From: Clostridiaceae bacterium
GTDB lineage: Bacteria; Bacillota_I; Bacilli_A; Erysipelotrichales; Coprobacillaceae
DNA length: 64,000 nucleotides
Direction of reading: 5' to 3'
NCBI GenBank assembly: GCA_902363625.1
Contig: CABJAS010000004.1
Coordinates: forward strand, 265,701 to 329,700
The notes under the pieces are model-generated. The model was given only the letters and a program-made list of their open reading frames with translations, was not told the DNA's origin and made no database searches. Both the position numbers and the translations under genes were made by a program. Positions 10,101 to 18,177 of this stretch are shown here, in pieces. Every line of letters starts with the position of its first letter. The first letter of the stretch is position 1.

Positions 10101-10200
10101 TGTATGTCTGAAGGATGTCTTCTATAATGAAAATAATGAAATTGAATATATAGATCCAAAAACCATGCTGAAAATTTTAGGAGGGGAACAACATGATTAG
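7117..10200 (+). CDS. addB: ATP-dependent helicase/nuclease subunit B (AddB)
   Basis: A 1027-residue AddB, subunit of the AddAB helicase-nuclease that processes double-strand breaks for RecA recombination. The C-terminal RecB-family nuclease region is visible: SPSELETYNGCPFKYYIRYG, then LHGRIDRVEQ and VVDYKSS, then CTYCDYDSVC. The first Cys with the later three match the known Fe-S cluster ligands of AddB. The N-terminus is a degenerate helicase domain. Start chosen at 7117: AGGTGA precedes it, and the -10 box TATAAT at 7094-7099 leaves only a short leader. It overlaps addA by eight bases, so the pair is translationally coupled. Confidence 0.92.
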   Translation: MEIVIGKQWKEKTDYYIKESLSKPSVWLVDAAVKEEYEKMLLEASENKAILLQSVMTFDEFYNDLLFSQQFFKRQVISPIQSLLVIYEILSDYDGEIIQCVDNGILQQLHHVFSCFKRYKSNLELLKEVELPAFSKKKLEECGQLYQKYLAKLKTYGWRMKEDYESEPVKIDNTIHFYIDQIEEVDEQMMSLIRKMTHCTILLTCDDQEDAYTHFIKKELKRWNTKIISFDETVSPFKEYLIQSYQNLKAPDYSLDYPLTGVKAVNQNAEIWQLAVDIYHLIASGQAQYSDFAVYCTSQDYFEKIETIFKLHRLPCFIAKTIPIYQSRIAMLVKSLWLYAKTADEMHLITLFRSHLFKGVFLDSRIDLFEKQLKTMRSCTLEDYQEAKANIDRLTAEMNSKDYVDQKVGCLILWLEEMDIEKGGIDELERTCLSQTLEYLKQFEMHIKMDQNDFLDMLSAYYTLHAPKIEKTMDMITVAMNDAVVTPAKRIYILGCNENSFPTVENDNELILNDEYIACEEAGIHLGLNLFERIEVQYLQWFKLFYLEKKVTLSYITGSLGGDDFLPSSLYLNFMKQFKGKEKIIGQTRRLSDVTTPEASLDIALHYGDTTESIQSVRVLADQYRHNKNQPAPINVALLGQLIDKNGQKAISPSELETYNGCPFKYYIRYGLGIYPWQDRTLKANDFGTIVHDVLDVLSDLYDGKKTIEDYLTEYRIADVYNPYEENIYPFICDSDVLNEHDQGLFLIIHHIANEKIDQSQLTASQQYLFYKLQHDLFNTVKILIYQMSISDFSITDHEQWIEKNNGEFLLHGRIDRVEQYQQYIKVVDYKSSQKALDLCLATLGFNIQMLLYLDMVCQDKALEKGGVLYFNTKQRVVKMDEYLYEDGLDFEEIVKLYKMEGYINSEETLIKAMDRHYDPSVIANVKFVKSKGTYTGNLLDRESFDCLLEKVNLHVETLLDRIYHQGDIRIFPSHHDAPKINMLVNPCTYCDYDSVCLKDVFYNENNEIEYIDPKTMLKILGGEQHD

Positions 10201-13200
10201 TCCGTTTAATGATGAACAGGCACAATCCATTGCAACACGAGGTGTAAGCATACTTGTATCAGCACCAGCAGGAAGCGGTAAAACAAAGATTTTGGTCAGC
10301 CGTATCATGTCTTTGCTGATGGAGGATGGTTATCATGTTGATGAATTTTTAGTGTTAACCTTTACTCAGGCTGCTGCCGCAGAAATGAAACAGCGTTTAT
10401 TGTTTGCGATAGAAGATGAACTAAAGAAGGATTTGGAACCTTCGGTATATGCTCATTTATTAAAACAAAAGGAAAAGATTCCGTATGCTTATATCACGAA
10501 TTTTCATGGCTTTTGTTCACAGTTATTAAAAAAATACGGTTATTTAATTCAAATTGAAGCAGGTTTTGATATTTTAAGCGAGTCGGCTTTATTGAAACAT
10601 CAGGTGTTGGATGCGTGCATTGAAGAATGGTGTCAGGAAAAGGAATTCACTGATTTTATTTCATTATATTTTAATGATATGCGTTTTGATGGTTTTAAAT
10701 CTATTGTTTTAGAGCTGTATGAGATGATGCATTCGATTGATAATGTTGACCGTTTTGTACAGTATATTAAAGAGCAAATTTATGAAGATTATATGGATAG
10801 TGATCAAGATTTAACGACTTGGCAGATTTTCCCGGAAATAAAACGTCAGCTCAAAAATGCTGCAATCAGTGGCTATAATAATCTTATTGATCTTGCCAAG
10901 TTTGCAGAAGAGAAAGGAATTTCCGATTTCTTTATTCGTCCCGAAGAACAAAGCAAAAATAATGCAGCTTTACCGGTGCCGTTTGAGACGATGCAGGACT
11001 ATTTCAAAGAACGCTTTCAACTGCTGAATCAGGATTATTGTGCTTATGATCATTTCCGTCAGGTATCTTTAAAAAATTCGGATAAAGCGTATACAATGAA
11101 GTGGGATGAGGATATCAAACCTTTTCAAAAGGAATTTAATAGTAAGAAAATCGGTGTCACTAAGCCTTACTTGGAAAAGGCTAAGGTTTACTTGCCGGAA
11201 GATGAAAATGCATTTAAGATGATTTTAAAAGAATCTTACTATGTTATCGAAATGCTTCTAGGAAAACAGGGGCTTGTTCAGCGGTTTAAAATAGCTTATC
11301 AAAAAGAAAAGAAGGCACAGCATATTTTGGACTTTAATGATTTAGAGCAGTTCACGATTAAATTGTTGCAGCCACAATATCATATTTCCGAACTGCTTTA
11401 TCATAAATTAAAAGAAATTATGATTGATGAATACCAAGATACGAATCAAATTCAAGAAACAATTATCGGATTGATCAAAGATTACCAGACACCCTCTATT
11501 GTTGCATTTAGAGTTGGCGACATGAAACAGTCGATTTACCGTTTTCGTCAGGCTGATCCTCAGCTTTTTAAAGAAAAGTATGATCGATACAGCCTGAGTC
11601 TTGAGGAGGCAAATTCAACAGGAGAATTGCGAATAGATCTGCGTTTTAACTATCGTTCTAATAAGATTGTGTTGGACAGCGTTAATTATATCTTTAATCA
11701 GATCATGGATAATCAGGTAGGCGGGTTGGAATATCTTCATGATGCCTCCAGCCATTTAAACTATGACTATCTGCGTAAAGAACGTTGCCCCTCTCTGGAG
11801 CAATTACCGGATGTTATCCGTAAGTGTGATGAGCGTTATCAGGCTGAAACACGTTTTGACAGCGAGGTGTTATTAGTAGATGATACTCAGACGGGAGAAT
11901 TGAAAGCAGCAGAATATGAAGCACACATGGTGGCTCAGCGTATTCAAAAATTAATCAGTGAGGAAACTGTGGACGGCTATGACGGTAAACCAAGAAATAT
12001 TAATTATCGGGATATTGTTGTTTTAATGCGTTCTACTTCTCTGTTTTTAACGTTTAAAAAGGTGTTCGATCAATATCAGATTCCTAATCATATTGTTTTG
12101 TCTCAGGGGTATTTAAACGCTGTAGAGATTATTAGTGCAATTACACTTTTAAAAGCACTCATCAATCAGTATGATGATGTGAGTCTGCTGTCAATGCTAA
12201 GAGGAAACTATTTATTTAGTCATTTTGATGAAGATCTGATTATGAAAGTGCGTTTGATGAATAAAGAAAAGCCCTTAATGGATAACTTAAAGCAATATAT
12301 TGAATCGCAAAGGGAAGATAGTCAGCAACTGATGGATTTTAAAGATCAATATGATCAGCTGCGTGAACGCATGTTAGAATTAAAGCCAAGTGCTTTTTTA
12401 AGAGAAACACTGATAGTCAGCGGATATCGATTGTTTGTTAGTCAGTTGATTAACGGAGAACAACGTGTCGCTAATTTAGATTTATTAGTTGAGGAATTTG
12501 CTCAGCTTGAAAATAAAGAGGATATTTTTGCCATTGTAAAACGTTATGAGCAAATGATGGAAAAACAAACGGCTTCATCTCCGGCACAAATGATTTCCGG
12601 CAGTGACAATGTAGTCCAGTTTATGACGATTCATAAATCCAAAGGCTTAGAATTTCCGATTGTTTTTGTCAGCAATATTGATAAAGGATTTAATAAACAG
12701 GACAGTACAAAGCGTATTTTAATCGATAAACAGTTGGGAATTGCGGTAAAGCTACGAACAAAAAAGAGTGTTGAAATACACAATGGGAAATGGGTGGATC
12801 AGATTATTGAATATGAAAATCCTTATCGCCGATTACTCGCTGCAAGACAGACTGAGGAGGCAATCAATGAGGAAATGCGTATCTTCTATGTGGCATTGAC
12901 ACGTGCTTCTCAAAAGCTGATTATGAGTGGAGTGGGGCATTTAGAAACACTGATAGAGTGGCAGCAAAAAATTCTATTGAACGAAGACCCTGATATTTAT
13001 GATGGAAAAGAAAATGAACACTTGCTGCTTTACTATAATGCGCGCAAAGCAAATTCATATTTAGATTGGATTGGACTTTCACTGATGCGTCACCCACAAA
13101 TTATTGAACAATATAAGCATCTTGATTTAGAGGACTATCCAATCATTAAAACTAACTTTGAAAAGATCGAACAATTATCTTCTACACGTCGCTATTGCTT

Positions 13201-13915
13201 TGACAATACGAAGGCGTCTAAATTTACGATTCACTTTTTAAGTCCGGCAGAAATAGAAGCAACGATGGAAAAGCAAATGCCGAAACGTATCTTTAAAGAG
13301 GAAAATCAGCCGATACATTATTTACCGCTGCCAGAAGTATCAGAAATACCGGTTACGACCAGTGCTACTAAACTGCAAAAGGAAGCCGATAACCACGATT
13401 ATGGCTACACGCCGATCATAAATGTTCATAAGGAAATGAGCGCAGCGGATAAAGGGACATTAGTTCATTCCTTTTTTGAATATCTGCCTATGGATGGAAC
13501 TTCTGTATCGTCAATGATTAGTCAGTTGTATGAAAAAGGACTGTATGATGAAAATGAAAAATCAGTTTTGATTTCTTATCAAGATAAGATCGAAGCTTTT
13601 ATGCAAAGTGATTGTTTCAAAAGAATGAAAGAAGCAAAACAACTGTATAAGGAAAAAGCATTTAGTCTGTTAGATGATCAGACGCATCAGATTGTACATG
13701 GGATTTTTGATGTTCTTTGTATTGAGGAGGATCGAATCACTGTTATTGATTATAAAACAGATCGTGTTAAACCGGATACTAAGGAACACTATTTGATTGA
13801 AAATCATCGTGTTCAAATGGAATATTATAAATTAATTTTAAAAAGAATGTATCCGCACTGCCAGATCGAAGTGATGGTCTATTACTTGGAAATCGGGCGC
13901 TATGTCATTTTGTAA
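10193..13915 (+). CDS. addA: ATP-dependent helicase/nuclease subunit A (AddA)
   Basis: A 1240-residue UvrD/Rep-type helicase fused to a RecB-family nuclease, the expected AddA length. Walker A is SAPAGSGKT (residues 23-31). The motif II element is MIDEYQDTN, a later helicase motif reads QFMTIHKSKGLEFP, and FYVALTRA is present. The C-terminal nuclease motif is VIDYKTDRV. With AddB it forms the Firmicute counterpart of RecBCD. The ATG lies inside the end of addB behind GGAGGGGAACA. It is followed 40 bases later by a coiled-coil gene with its own -10 box. No frameshift or missing motif seen. Confidence 0.95.
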   Translation: MISPFNDEQAQSIATRGVSILVSAPAGSGKTKILVSRIMSLLMEDGYHVDEFLVLTFTQAAAAEMKQRLLFAIEDELKKDLEPSVYAHLLKQKEKIPYAYITNFHGFCSQLLKKYGYLIQIEAGFDILSESALLKHQVLDACIEEWCQEKEFTDFISLYFNDMRFDGFKSIVLELYEMMHSIDNVDRFVQYIKEQIYEDYMDSDQDLTTWQIFPEIKRQLKNAAISGYNNLIDLAKFAEEKGISDFFIRPEEQSKNNAALPVPFETMQDYFKERFQLLNQDYCAYDHFRQVSLKNSDKAYTMKWDEDIKPFQKEFNSKKIGVTKPYLEKAKVYLPEDENAFKMILKESYYVIEMLLGKQGLVQRFKIAYQKEKKAQHILDFNDLEQFTIKLLQPQYHISELLYHKLKEIMIDEYQDTNQIQETIIGLIKDYQTPSIVAFRVGDMKQSIYRFRQADPQLFKEKYDRYSLSLEEANSTGELRIDLRFNYRSNKIVLDSVNYIFNQIMDNQVGGLEYLHDASSHLNYDYLRKERCPSLEQLPDVIRKCDERYQAETRFDSEVLLVDDTQTGELKAAEYEAHMVAQRIQKLISEETVDGYDGKPRNINYRDIVVLMRSTSLFLTFKKVFDQYQIPNHIVLSQGYLNAVEIISAITLLKALINQYDDVSLLSMLRGNYLFSHFDEDLIMKVRLMNKEKPLMDNLKQYIESQREDSQQLMDFKDQYDQLRERMLELKPSAFLRETLIVSGYRLFVSQLINGEQRVANLDLLVEEFAQLENKEDIFAIVKRYEQMMEKQTASSPAQMISGSDNVVQFMTIHKSKGLEFPIVFVSNIDKGFNKQDSTKRILIDKQLGIAVKLRTKKSVEIHNGKWVDQIIEYENPYRRLLAARQTEEAINEEMRIFYVALTRASQKLIMSGVGHLETLIEWQQKILLNEDPDIYDGKENEHLLLYYNARKANSYLDWIGLSLMRHPQIIEQYKHLDLEDYPIIKTNFEKIEQLSSTRRYCFDNTKASKFTIHFLSPAEIEATMEKQMPKRIFKEENQPIHYLPLPEVSEIPVTTSATKLQKEADNHDYGYTPIINVHKEMSAADKGTLVHSFFEYLPMDGTSVSSMISQLYEKGLYDENEKSVLISYQDKIEAFMQSDCFKRMKEAKQLYKEKAFSLLDDQTHQIVHGIFDVLCIEEDRITVIDYKTDRVKPDTKEHYLIENHRVQMEYYKLILKRMYPHCQIEVMVYYLEIGRYVIL

Positions 13916-13955
13916 AAAAGTATGATATAATGCTTTAAAAGATAGGGGATGAAGT

Positions 13956-14882
13956 ATGGATAAACAGTATGACATAAAAGAAGTAAGAGAACGTTTTAAC
14001 CGCTATAATCGTTTGGAGAAACTAATTCAGGAAAAAGGGAGACAGTTGGCTGTACAAAGAGATCGATTGAGTGATTTATATCGCCAATTGGAAAAAGAAA
14101 ATCGTGATGTAGAGGAATTGGAACGTGCTTCATTTTCGTCTCTGCTGGCACGAATTACCGGTCAAATGGAACAAAAGATGGAAAAGGAAGTTCAAGAAGC
14201 GAGAATTGTTGAACTGCGTTTTAATGATGCAAAACGTGTAGAAAAAGAACTTCTTGAAGAATTAACTAAACTAAAAGATGAACAATATCGTTTACGCAAT
14301 GTAAAAGAAGAGTATAAAATTGCTTTATCTATGAAAAGAGATCAATTAAGTCCATCACAGTTAGAAGAGATGGATCGTTTGCAAGATGAACTTCATGATT
14401 GTCAAAGTACAATTAAGGAATCTAAAGAAGCATTAGCTGCCGGAGAAGAAGCAAAAGAACTGGTAGAACGAGCACAGCGTTCTTTGAGTTCGGCTCAGAA
14501 CTGGGGAATTGTAGATATGATCGGAGCTTTAGACTTTATTGCAGATATGGCAAAATATCAAAAAATAAACGAAGCTAAACAATTGATGAATGAATTGCAA
14601 ATGGCATTGCGCCGTTTTAAGACAGAGCTTGTTGATGTTAATTTTGATGCCAGGTTTGTGGTAAATATCAGCTCGTTCGATACAATGATGGATTTTTTCT
14701 TTGATAATATGTTCTTTGATTTTATGGTGCAGTCAAAGATCAACGACGCTAAGAGACAAATGGATGGCATTTATGATCAGATCAATAATATCATGGCTGA
14801 ATTAGAATCCATAAATGATCGTAATACAAATAAAATCTCCGAATTGAAAGAAAAAATAAGACAATTCATTGAAGAAGCCTAA
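13956..14882 (+). CDS. Coiled-coil protein of unknown function (308 aa)
   Basis: Not recognised as a named family. The first 165 residues are almost entirely charged coiled coil (repeated EL, EK, RL patterns). Next comes a short Trp-Gly containing segment (QNWGIVDMIGALDFIADM) followed by further helices, an unusual Phe-rich stretch (MMDFFFDNMFFDFM) and a final coiled coil. There is no signal peptide or membrane span. It sits directly after addA with its own TATAAT at 13926-13931 and a Shine-Dalgarno GGGGATGAAG, and ends in a strong terminator. Location next to addAB could suggest a link to recombination, but there is no motif to support that. Confidence 0.65.
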   Translation: MDKQYDIKEVRERFNRYNRLEKLIQEKGRQLAVQRDRLSDLYRQLEKENRDVEELERASFSSLLARITGQMEQKMEKEVQEARIVELRFNDAKRVEKELLEELTKLKDEQYRLRNVKEEYKIALSMKRDQLSPSQLEEMDRLQDELHDCQSTIKESKEALAAGEEAKELVERAQRSLSSAQNWGIVDMIGALDFIADMAKYQKINEAKQLMNELQMALRRFKTELVDVNFDARFVVNISSFDTMMDFFFDNMFFDFMVQSKINDAKRQMDGIYDQINNIMAELESINDRNTNKISELKEKIRQFIEEA

Positions 14883-14906
14883 AAGAGTCGAAGGACTCTT
14901 TTTTTT
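14880..14906 (+). terminator. Terminator after coiled-coil gene
   Basis: AAGAGTC-gaag-GACTCTT hairpin and an eight-base T run. Confidence 0.9.
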
Positions 14907-14915
14907 GCTCTTGAC

Positions 14916-14944
14916 TTGTACCTTCACATAAGCAAGATTATAAT
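14916..14944 (+). promoter_or_regulatory. Promoter of the SPL-type radical SAM gene
   Basis: TTGTAC, 17-bp spacer, TATAAT. It leaves an untranslated leader of about 140 bases containing the hairpin AGTtCTGTCT/AGACAGACT (14991-15017), followed by nothing else recognisable. Confidence 0.55.
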
Positions 14945-15090
14945 AAAAGTATCATCAGTTTTAGGAATGAAGAAATGAGGATTTATGCAAAGTTCTGTCT
15001 AATATTCAAGACAGACTGATAATGGAATTATAGAAATCAAATAGGAGTCATAAATAGATATTTATAGCTCTTTTGTTTAGGAGAACAGAT

Positions 15091-15981
15091 ATGAAATATC
15101 ATGAAATACAATGTCTTAACGCTTGTAATCGCATACGTGAGGGGCGTCTCCCCTATCATTGGGATTTAAATATTTACCGTGGCTGTCAGCATGCCTGTCA
15201 ATACTGCTATGCTCGTTATTCTCATCAGTATTTAGATGGCGGTGATTTTGATACGGATATCTATGTCAAAATAAACATTGTAGAAAGATTAGAGGAAATG
15301 CTGAGAAAGCCAAAATGGGATCACGCTGTTATTAATATTGGCGGTGTCAGTGATGCCTATCAGGCGGCAGAAGCAAAGTATGGGCTGATGAGAGGTATTT
15401 TAAAGGTATTGATTAAGTATAAGACACCTTGCATTATCTGTACCAAATCAGACTTGATTTTAAGAGATTTAGATTTGATTAATGAATTATCACAGCTTAC
15501 CTATGTCAACATCGCAAGCACAATAACAGCAGATGATGAAAGGATCAGAGAAAGATTAGAGCCGGGGGCAGTTCCTTATCAGCGAAGATGGGCAATGCTG
15601 AAAACAATTAAAGAACAGACAAATGCCGCAGTAGGAGTTCATTTAATGCCGATCATTCCTTATTTAACGGATCAGTTGGTAAATTTAGAAGCTATTTATA
15701 AAAAAGCGCAAATGACCAATGTGGATTATGTATTACCGGGAATGCTGTATTTAAAGAGTGTGACAAGAACTCATTTCTATAATTTTATTTCTCATGAGTA
15801 TCCTGAACTTTATGAAAACTTATGGGAGCTTTACCATAATAAGGATGTGAAAAACAATTATAAAAAAGAACTTTATCCAATGATTTCCCTTCTGCAAAAG
15901 AGATATGGAATCAGTGCAGACTATAACCGTTTTAAAGAAGAAAAAATGAAAAGATCCGTGCAGCTGCAATGGGATATATAA
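15091..15981 (+). CDS. SPL family radical SAM protein (spore photoproduct lyase-like)
   Basis: A 296-residue radical SAM enzyme. The 4Fe-4S motif is GCQHACQYC (Cys32, Cys36, Cys39), the C-x3-C-x2-C spacing, preceded by NIYRGC and followed by YARYSH, typical of the SplB-like group. Later conserved segments are TKSDLILRD, STITADDERIRERLEPGAV and a VHLMPIIPYLTD segment. True spore photoproduct lyases repair UV-damaged spore DNA; many SPL-like proteins lack proof of that role. The longest frame begins at a TTG at 15073, but TAGGAGA at 15078-15084 points to the ATG at 15091. The leader is unusually long for this window. Confidence 0.8.
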   Translation: MKYHEIQCLNACNRIREGRLPYHWDLNIYRGCQHACQYCYARYSHQYLDGGDFDTDIYVKINIVERLEEMLRKPKWDHAVINIGGVSDAYQAAEAKYGLMRGILKVLIKYKTPCIICTKSDLILRDLDLINELSQLTYVNIASTITADDERIRERLEPGAVPYQRRWAMLKTIKEQTNAAVGVHLMPIIPYLTDQLVNLEAIYKKAQMTNVDYVLPGMLYLKSVTRTHFYNFISHEYPELYENLWELYHNKDVKNNYKKELYPMISLLQKRYGISADYNRFKEEKMKRSVQLQWDI

Positions 15982-16061
15982 AGAAATTATTTTGGTGTCA
16001 GACGCTGTTTTAATATGTCGAAAATGTTATAATGAAAATGTCAGCTAAAGTTGTTTTATTA

Positions 16062-16073
16062 TTTTCATGAAAA
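16062..16073. promoter_or_regulatory. Perfect 12-bp palindrome in the hydrogenase-fusion leader
   Basis: TTTTCATGAAAA lies between a TATAAT box (16028-16033) and the Shine-Dalgarno of the hydrogenase fusion gene. It could be an operator for a redox or peroxide regulator; it does not match the PerR or Rex consensus closely. Confidence 0.3.
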
Positions 16074-16097
16074 ATAAAAAAGAAGAGGAGGAAACTT

Positions 16098-18134
16098 ATG
16101 AGTAAGCATTTATCAATGGATGTTCGAGCTCCAATCGAACCGGATAATCCGGCGATTCAAAGGGACGAACACTTGTGTATTAAATGCGGGCAATGCAAAA
16201 ACATCTGTACGGATTATATTGGCGTTCATAATACATATTGTTTAGAAAATACAGATGATGTAGCCGTATGTGTTCACTGCGGCCAATGCGCTAATGTTTG
16301 TCCGGTATCAAGTATTACGGAAAAGTATGAATATGAAGATGTTAAAAAGGCAATTGCAGATCCTGATAAAATTGTAATTGTCAGTACTTCGCCTTCAATC
16401 CGGGTTGCTTTAGGTGAAGAATTTGATATGGCAGATGGAAGCTTCGTTGAAGGAAAAATGGTCGCCTTGCTGCGTCAATTAGGGGTAGATTATGTATTGG
16501 ATACGAATTTTTCAGCGGATTTGACTATTATGGAAGAAGCAAGTGAATTAATTGAAAGAATAACTACAGGAAATAAACCACTTCCTCAGTTTACAAGCTG
16601 CTGTCCGGCTTGGGTGAAGTATGCGGAAATCTATCATCCGGATATGTTGGACCATATTTCCAGTGCGAAGAGCCCAATCGGGATGCAGGGACCGACAATT
16701 AAAACTTATTTCGCTAAAAAAATGGGAATTGATCCGACAAAAATTATCAATGTAGCTTTGACTCCATGTACCGCAAAGAAATATGAGATTCGCCGCGAAG
16801 AAATGAATGCGGCAAGTCAGTATTTGGGAATTGAAGGAATGCGAGATATGGATTTTGTCATTACGACACGTGAAGCGGCAAAGTGGGCAAAAGAAGAAGC
16901 AATCGATTTTGTTGGTTTAAAGAATGATGACTTTGATCGTGTCATGGGTGAAGGTAGCGGAGCCGGAGTTATTTTTGGTAATACTGGCGGGGTGATGGAA
17001 GCAGCTCTGAGAACAGCTTATGAATTCATAACAAAAGAAAAAGCACCAGCTACACTTTATGAATTAAAACCGGTTCGAGGTATGAAAGACGTTAAAGAAG
17101 CAACATTAGAAATTAATGGATTAACATTGAATGTTGCGGTTGTGTTTGGAACAAAGAATGCCAGTGATATGATTAAGCGTATAAAAGAAGGATCTAAAGA
17201 GTATCATTTTATTGAGGTTATGACTTGCCCGGGTGGATGCATCGGCGGCGGTGGACAACCTAAGGGCACTTTATTAAAAGGAGATGCGCTAAGACAAAAA
17301 CGTATTGATGGATTGTATCAGCGTGATCAAGCCATGAACCTCAGAACAAGTCATGAAAATGAAGAAATAAAAACACTTTACAAAGAATTTTATAAAAAAC
17401 CATTATCAGATTTAGCTGAACAAATGTTACACACGCATTATAATGACAAAAGTAAATTATTAGGAGGAAAAAGAATGAAATATCGTTGCAGTGTATGTGG
17501 TTATATCCACGAGGGTGAATTAGAAGAAGGTTTCGTTTGTCCGATTTGTAAACAGCCGGCATCTGCATTTGTGCTGGTAGAAGAAAAGAAGGACAGTGAA
17601 AATATTTATGCGGGAACAAAAACTGAAAAGAATTTAATGGAAGCTTTTGCCGGAGAATCTCAGGCAAGAAATAAATATACTTATTTTGCGAATATTGCCA
17701 GTCAGGAAGGGTATGATCAATTATCCGAAATTTTCTTGAAAACAGCGCGTAATGAACAGGAACATGCCAGAATTTGGTATCAGGAGTTAGGGGGATTAGG
17801 TGATACTGCCACTAACTTATTGCATGCTGCTGAAGGGGAAAACTATGAATGGACAGATATGTATGCAAAATTTGCTAAAGAGGCAGATGAAGAAGGATTT
17901 ACAGAACTAGCAGAAAGATTTAGAAAAGTAGCGGCGATTGAAAAATCACATGAAGAACGATATCGTGCTTTATTAAAGAACGTAGAAATGCAAAAAGTAT
18001 TTGAAAAAGGTGAAGAAATGATGTGGGAATGCCGAGTTTGCGGACATTTAGTAATGGGGAAGAAAGCGCCTGAAGTTTGTCCTGTATGTAAATTCTCTCA
18101 AAGCTTCTTTGAAGTACGTAAAGAAAATTATTAA
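16098..18134 (+). CDS. [FeFe]-hydrogenase fused to rubredoxin-rubrerythrin-rubredoxin (678 aa)
   Basis: A single frame with four modules. Residues 25-70 hold two 4Fe-4S clusters (C27, C30, C33, C37; C58, C61, C64, C68). Residues 90-430 are an H-cluster domain with TSCCPAW (C168 and ligand C169), TPCTAKK (C224) and [13 protein letters not shown] (C377, C381). A rubredoxin follows (C464, C467, C481, C484). Residues 505-625 are a rubrerythrin four-helix di-iron domain (FAGES, NEQEHA, EKSHEE). A last rubredoxin uses C645, C648, C661 and C664. Likely job: coupling hydrogen or ferredoxin electrons to peroxide reduction in the cytoplasm (inference). AGGAGG precedes an in-frame ATG at 17475, so a separate rubrerythrin may also be made. 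Confidence 0.92.
   Translation: MSKHLSMDVRAPIEPDNPAIQRDEHLCIKCGQCKNICTDYIGVHNTYCLENTDDVAVCVHCGQCANVCPVSSITEKYEYEDVKKAIADPDKIVIVSTSPSIRVALGEEFDMADGSFVEGKMVALLRQLGVDYVLDTNFSADLTIMEEASELIERITTGNKPLPQFTSCCPAWVKYAEIYHPDMLDHISSAKSPIGMQGPTIKTYFAKKMGIDPTKIINVALTPCTAKKYEIRREEMNAASQYLGIEGMRDMDFVITTREAAKWAKEEAIDFVGLKNDDFDRVMGEGSGAGVIFGNTGGVMEAALRTAYEFITKEKAPATLYELKPVRGMKDVKEATLEINGLTLNVAVVFGTKNASDMIKRIKEGSKEYHFIEVMTCPGGCIGGGGQPKGTLLKGDALRQKRIDGLYQRDQAMNLRTSHENEEIKTLYKEFYKKPLSDLAEQMLHTHYNDKSKLLGGKRMKYRCSVCGYIHEGELEEGFVCPICKQPASAFVLVEEKKDSENIYAGTKTEKNLMEAFAGESQARNKYTYFANIASQEGYDQLSEIFLKTARNEQEHARIWYQELGGLGDTATNLLHAAEGENYEWTDMYAKFAKEADEEGFTELAERFRKVAAIEKSHEERYRALLKNVEMQKVFEKGEEMMWECRVCGHLVMGKKAPEVCPVCKFSQSFFEVRKENY
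17462..17477 (+). promoter_or_regulatory. Internal Shine-Dalgarno and start codon at the fusion junction
   Basis: AGGAGG (17462-17467), seven bases, then ATG (17475), in frame inside the hydrogenase fusion and translated as LLGGKRM (Met460). It would give a 219-residue rubredoxin-rubrerythrin-rubredoxin protein on its own. Confidence 0.7.
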
Positions 18135-18141
18135 TATAAAA

Positions 18142-18177
18142 ACGGCTGAAGGACTTAACCCGACAGCCGATTTTTTT
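18142..18177. terminator. Bidirectional terminator between hydrogenase fusion and clcA
   Basis: CGGCTG...CAGCCG stem with a T run on the plus strand and an A run on the other side. Its right edge touches the stop codon of the opposing gene (18176). Confidence 0.85.

Noticed and set aside
10193..13915. AddA as a phage-defence helicase-nuclease
   Set aside because: Length, motif set and coupling with addB fit the ordinary recombination complex; no defence genes surround it.
14979..15000. Five-codon leader peptide (Met-Gln-Ser-Ser-Val) in the SPL-gene leader
   Set aside because: Too short to separate from chance, no run of a regulatory amino acid codon, and no attenuator hairpin with T run after it.
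17341..17667. Open frame on the minus strand (108 codons) inside the hydrogenase fusion
   Set aside because: It lies wholly antisense to strongly supported rubredoxin/rubrerythrin coding sequence, and no recognisable domain is seen.
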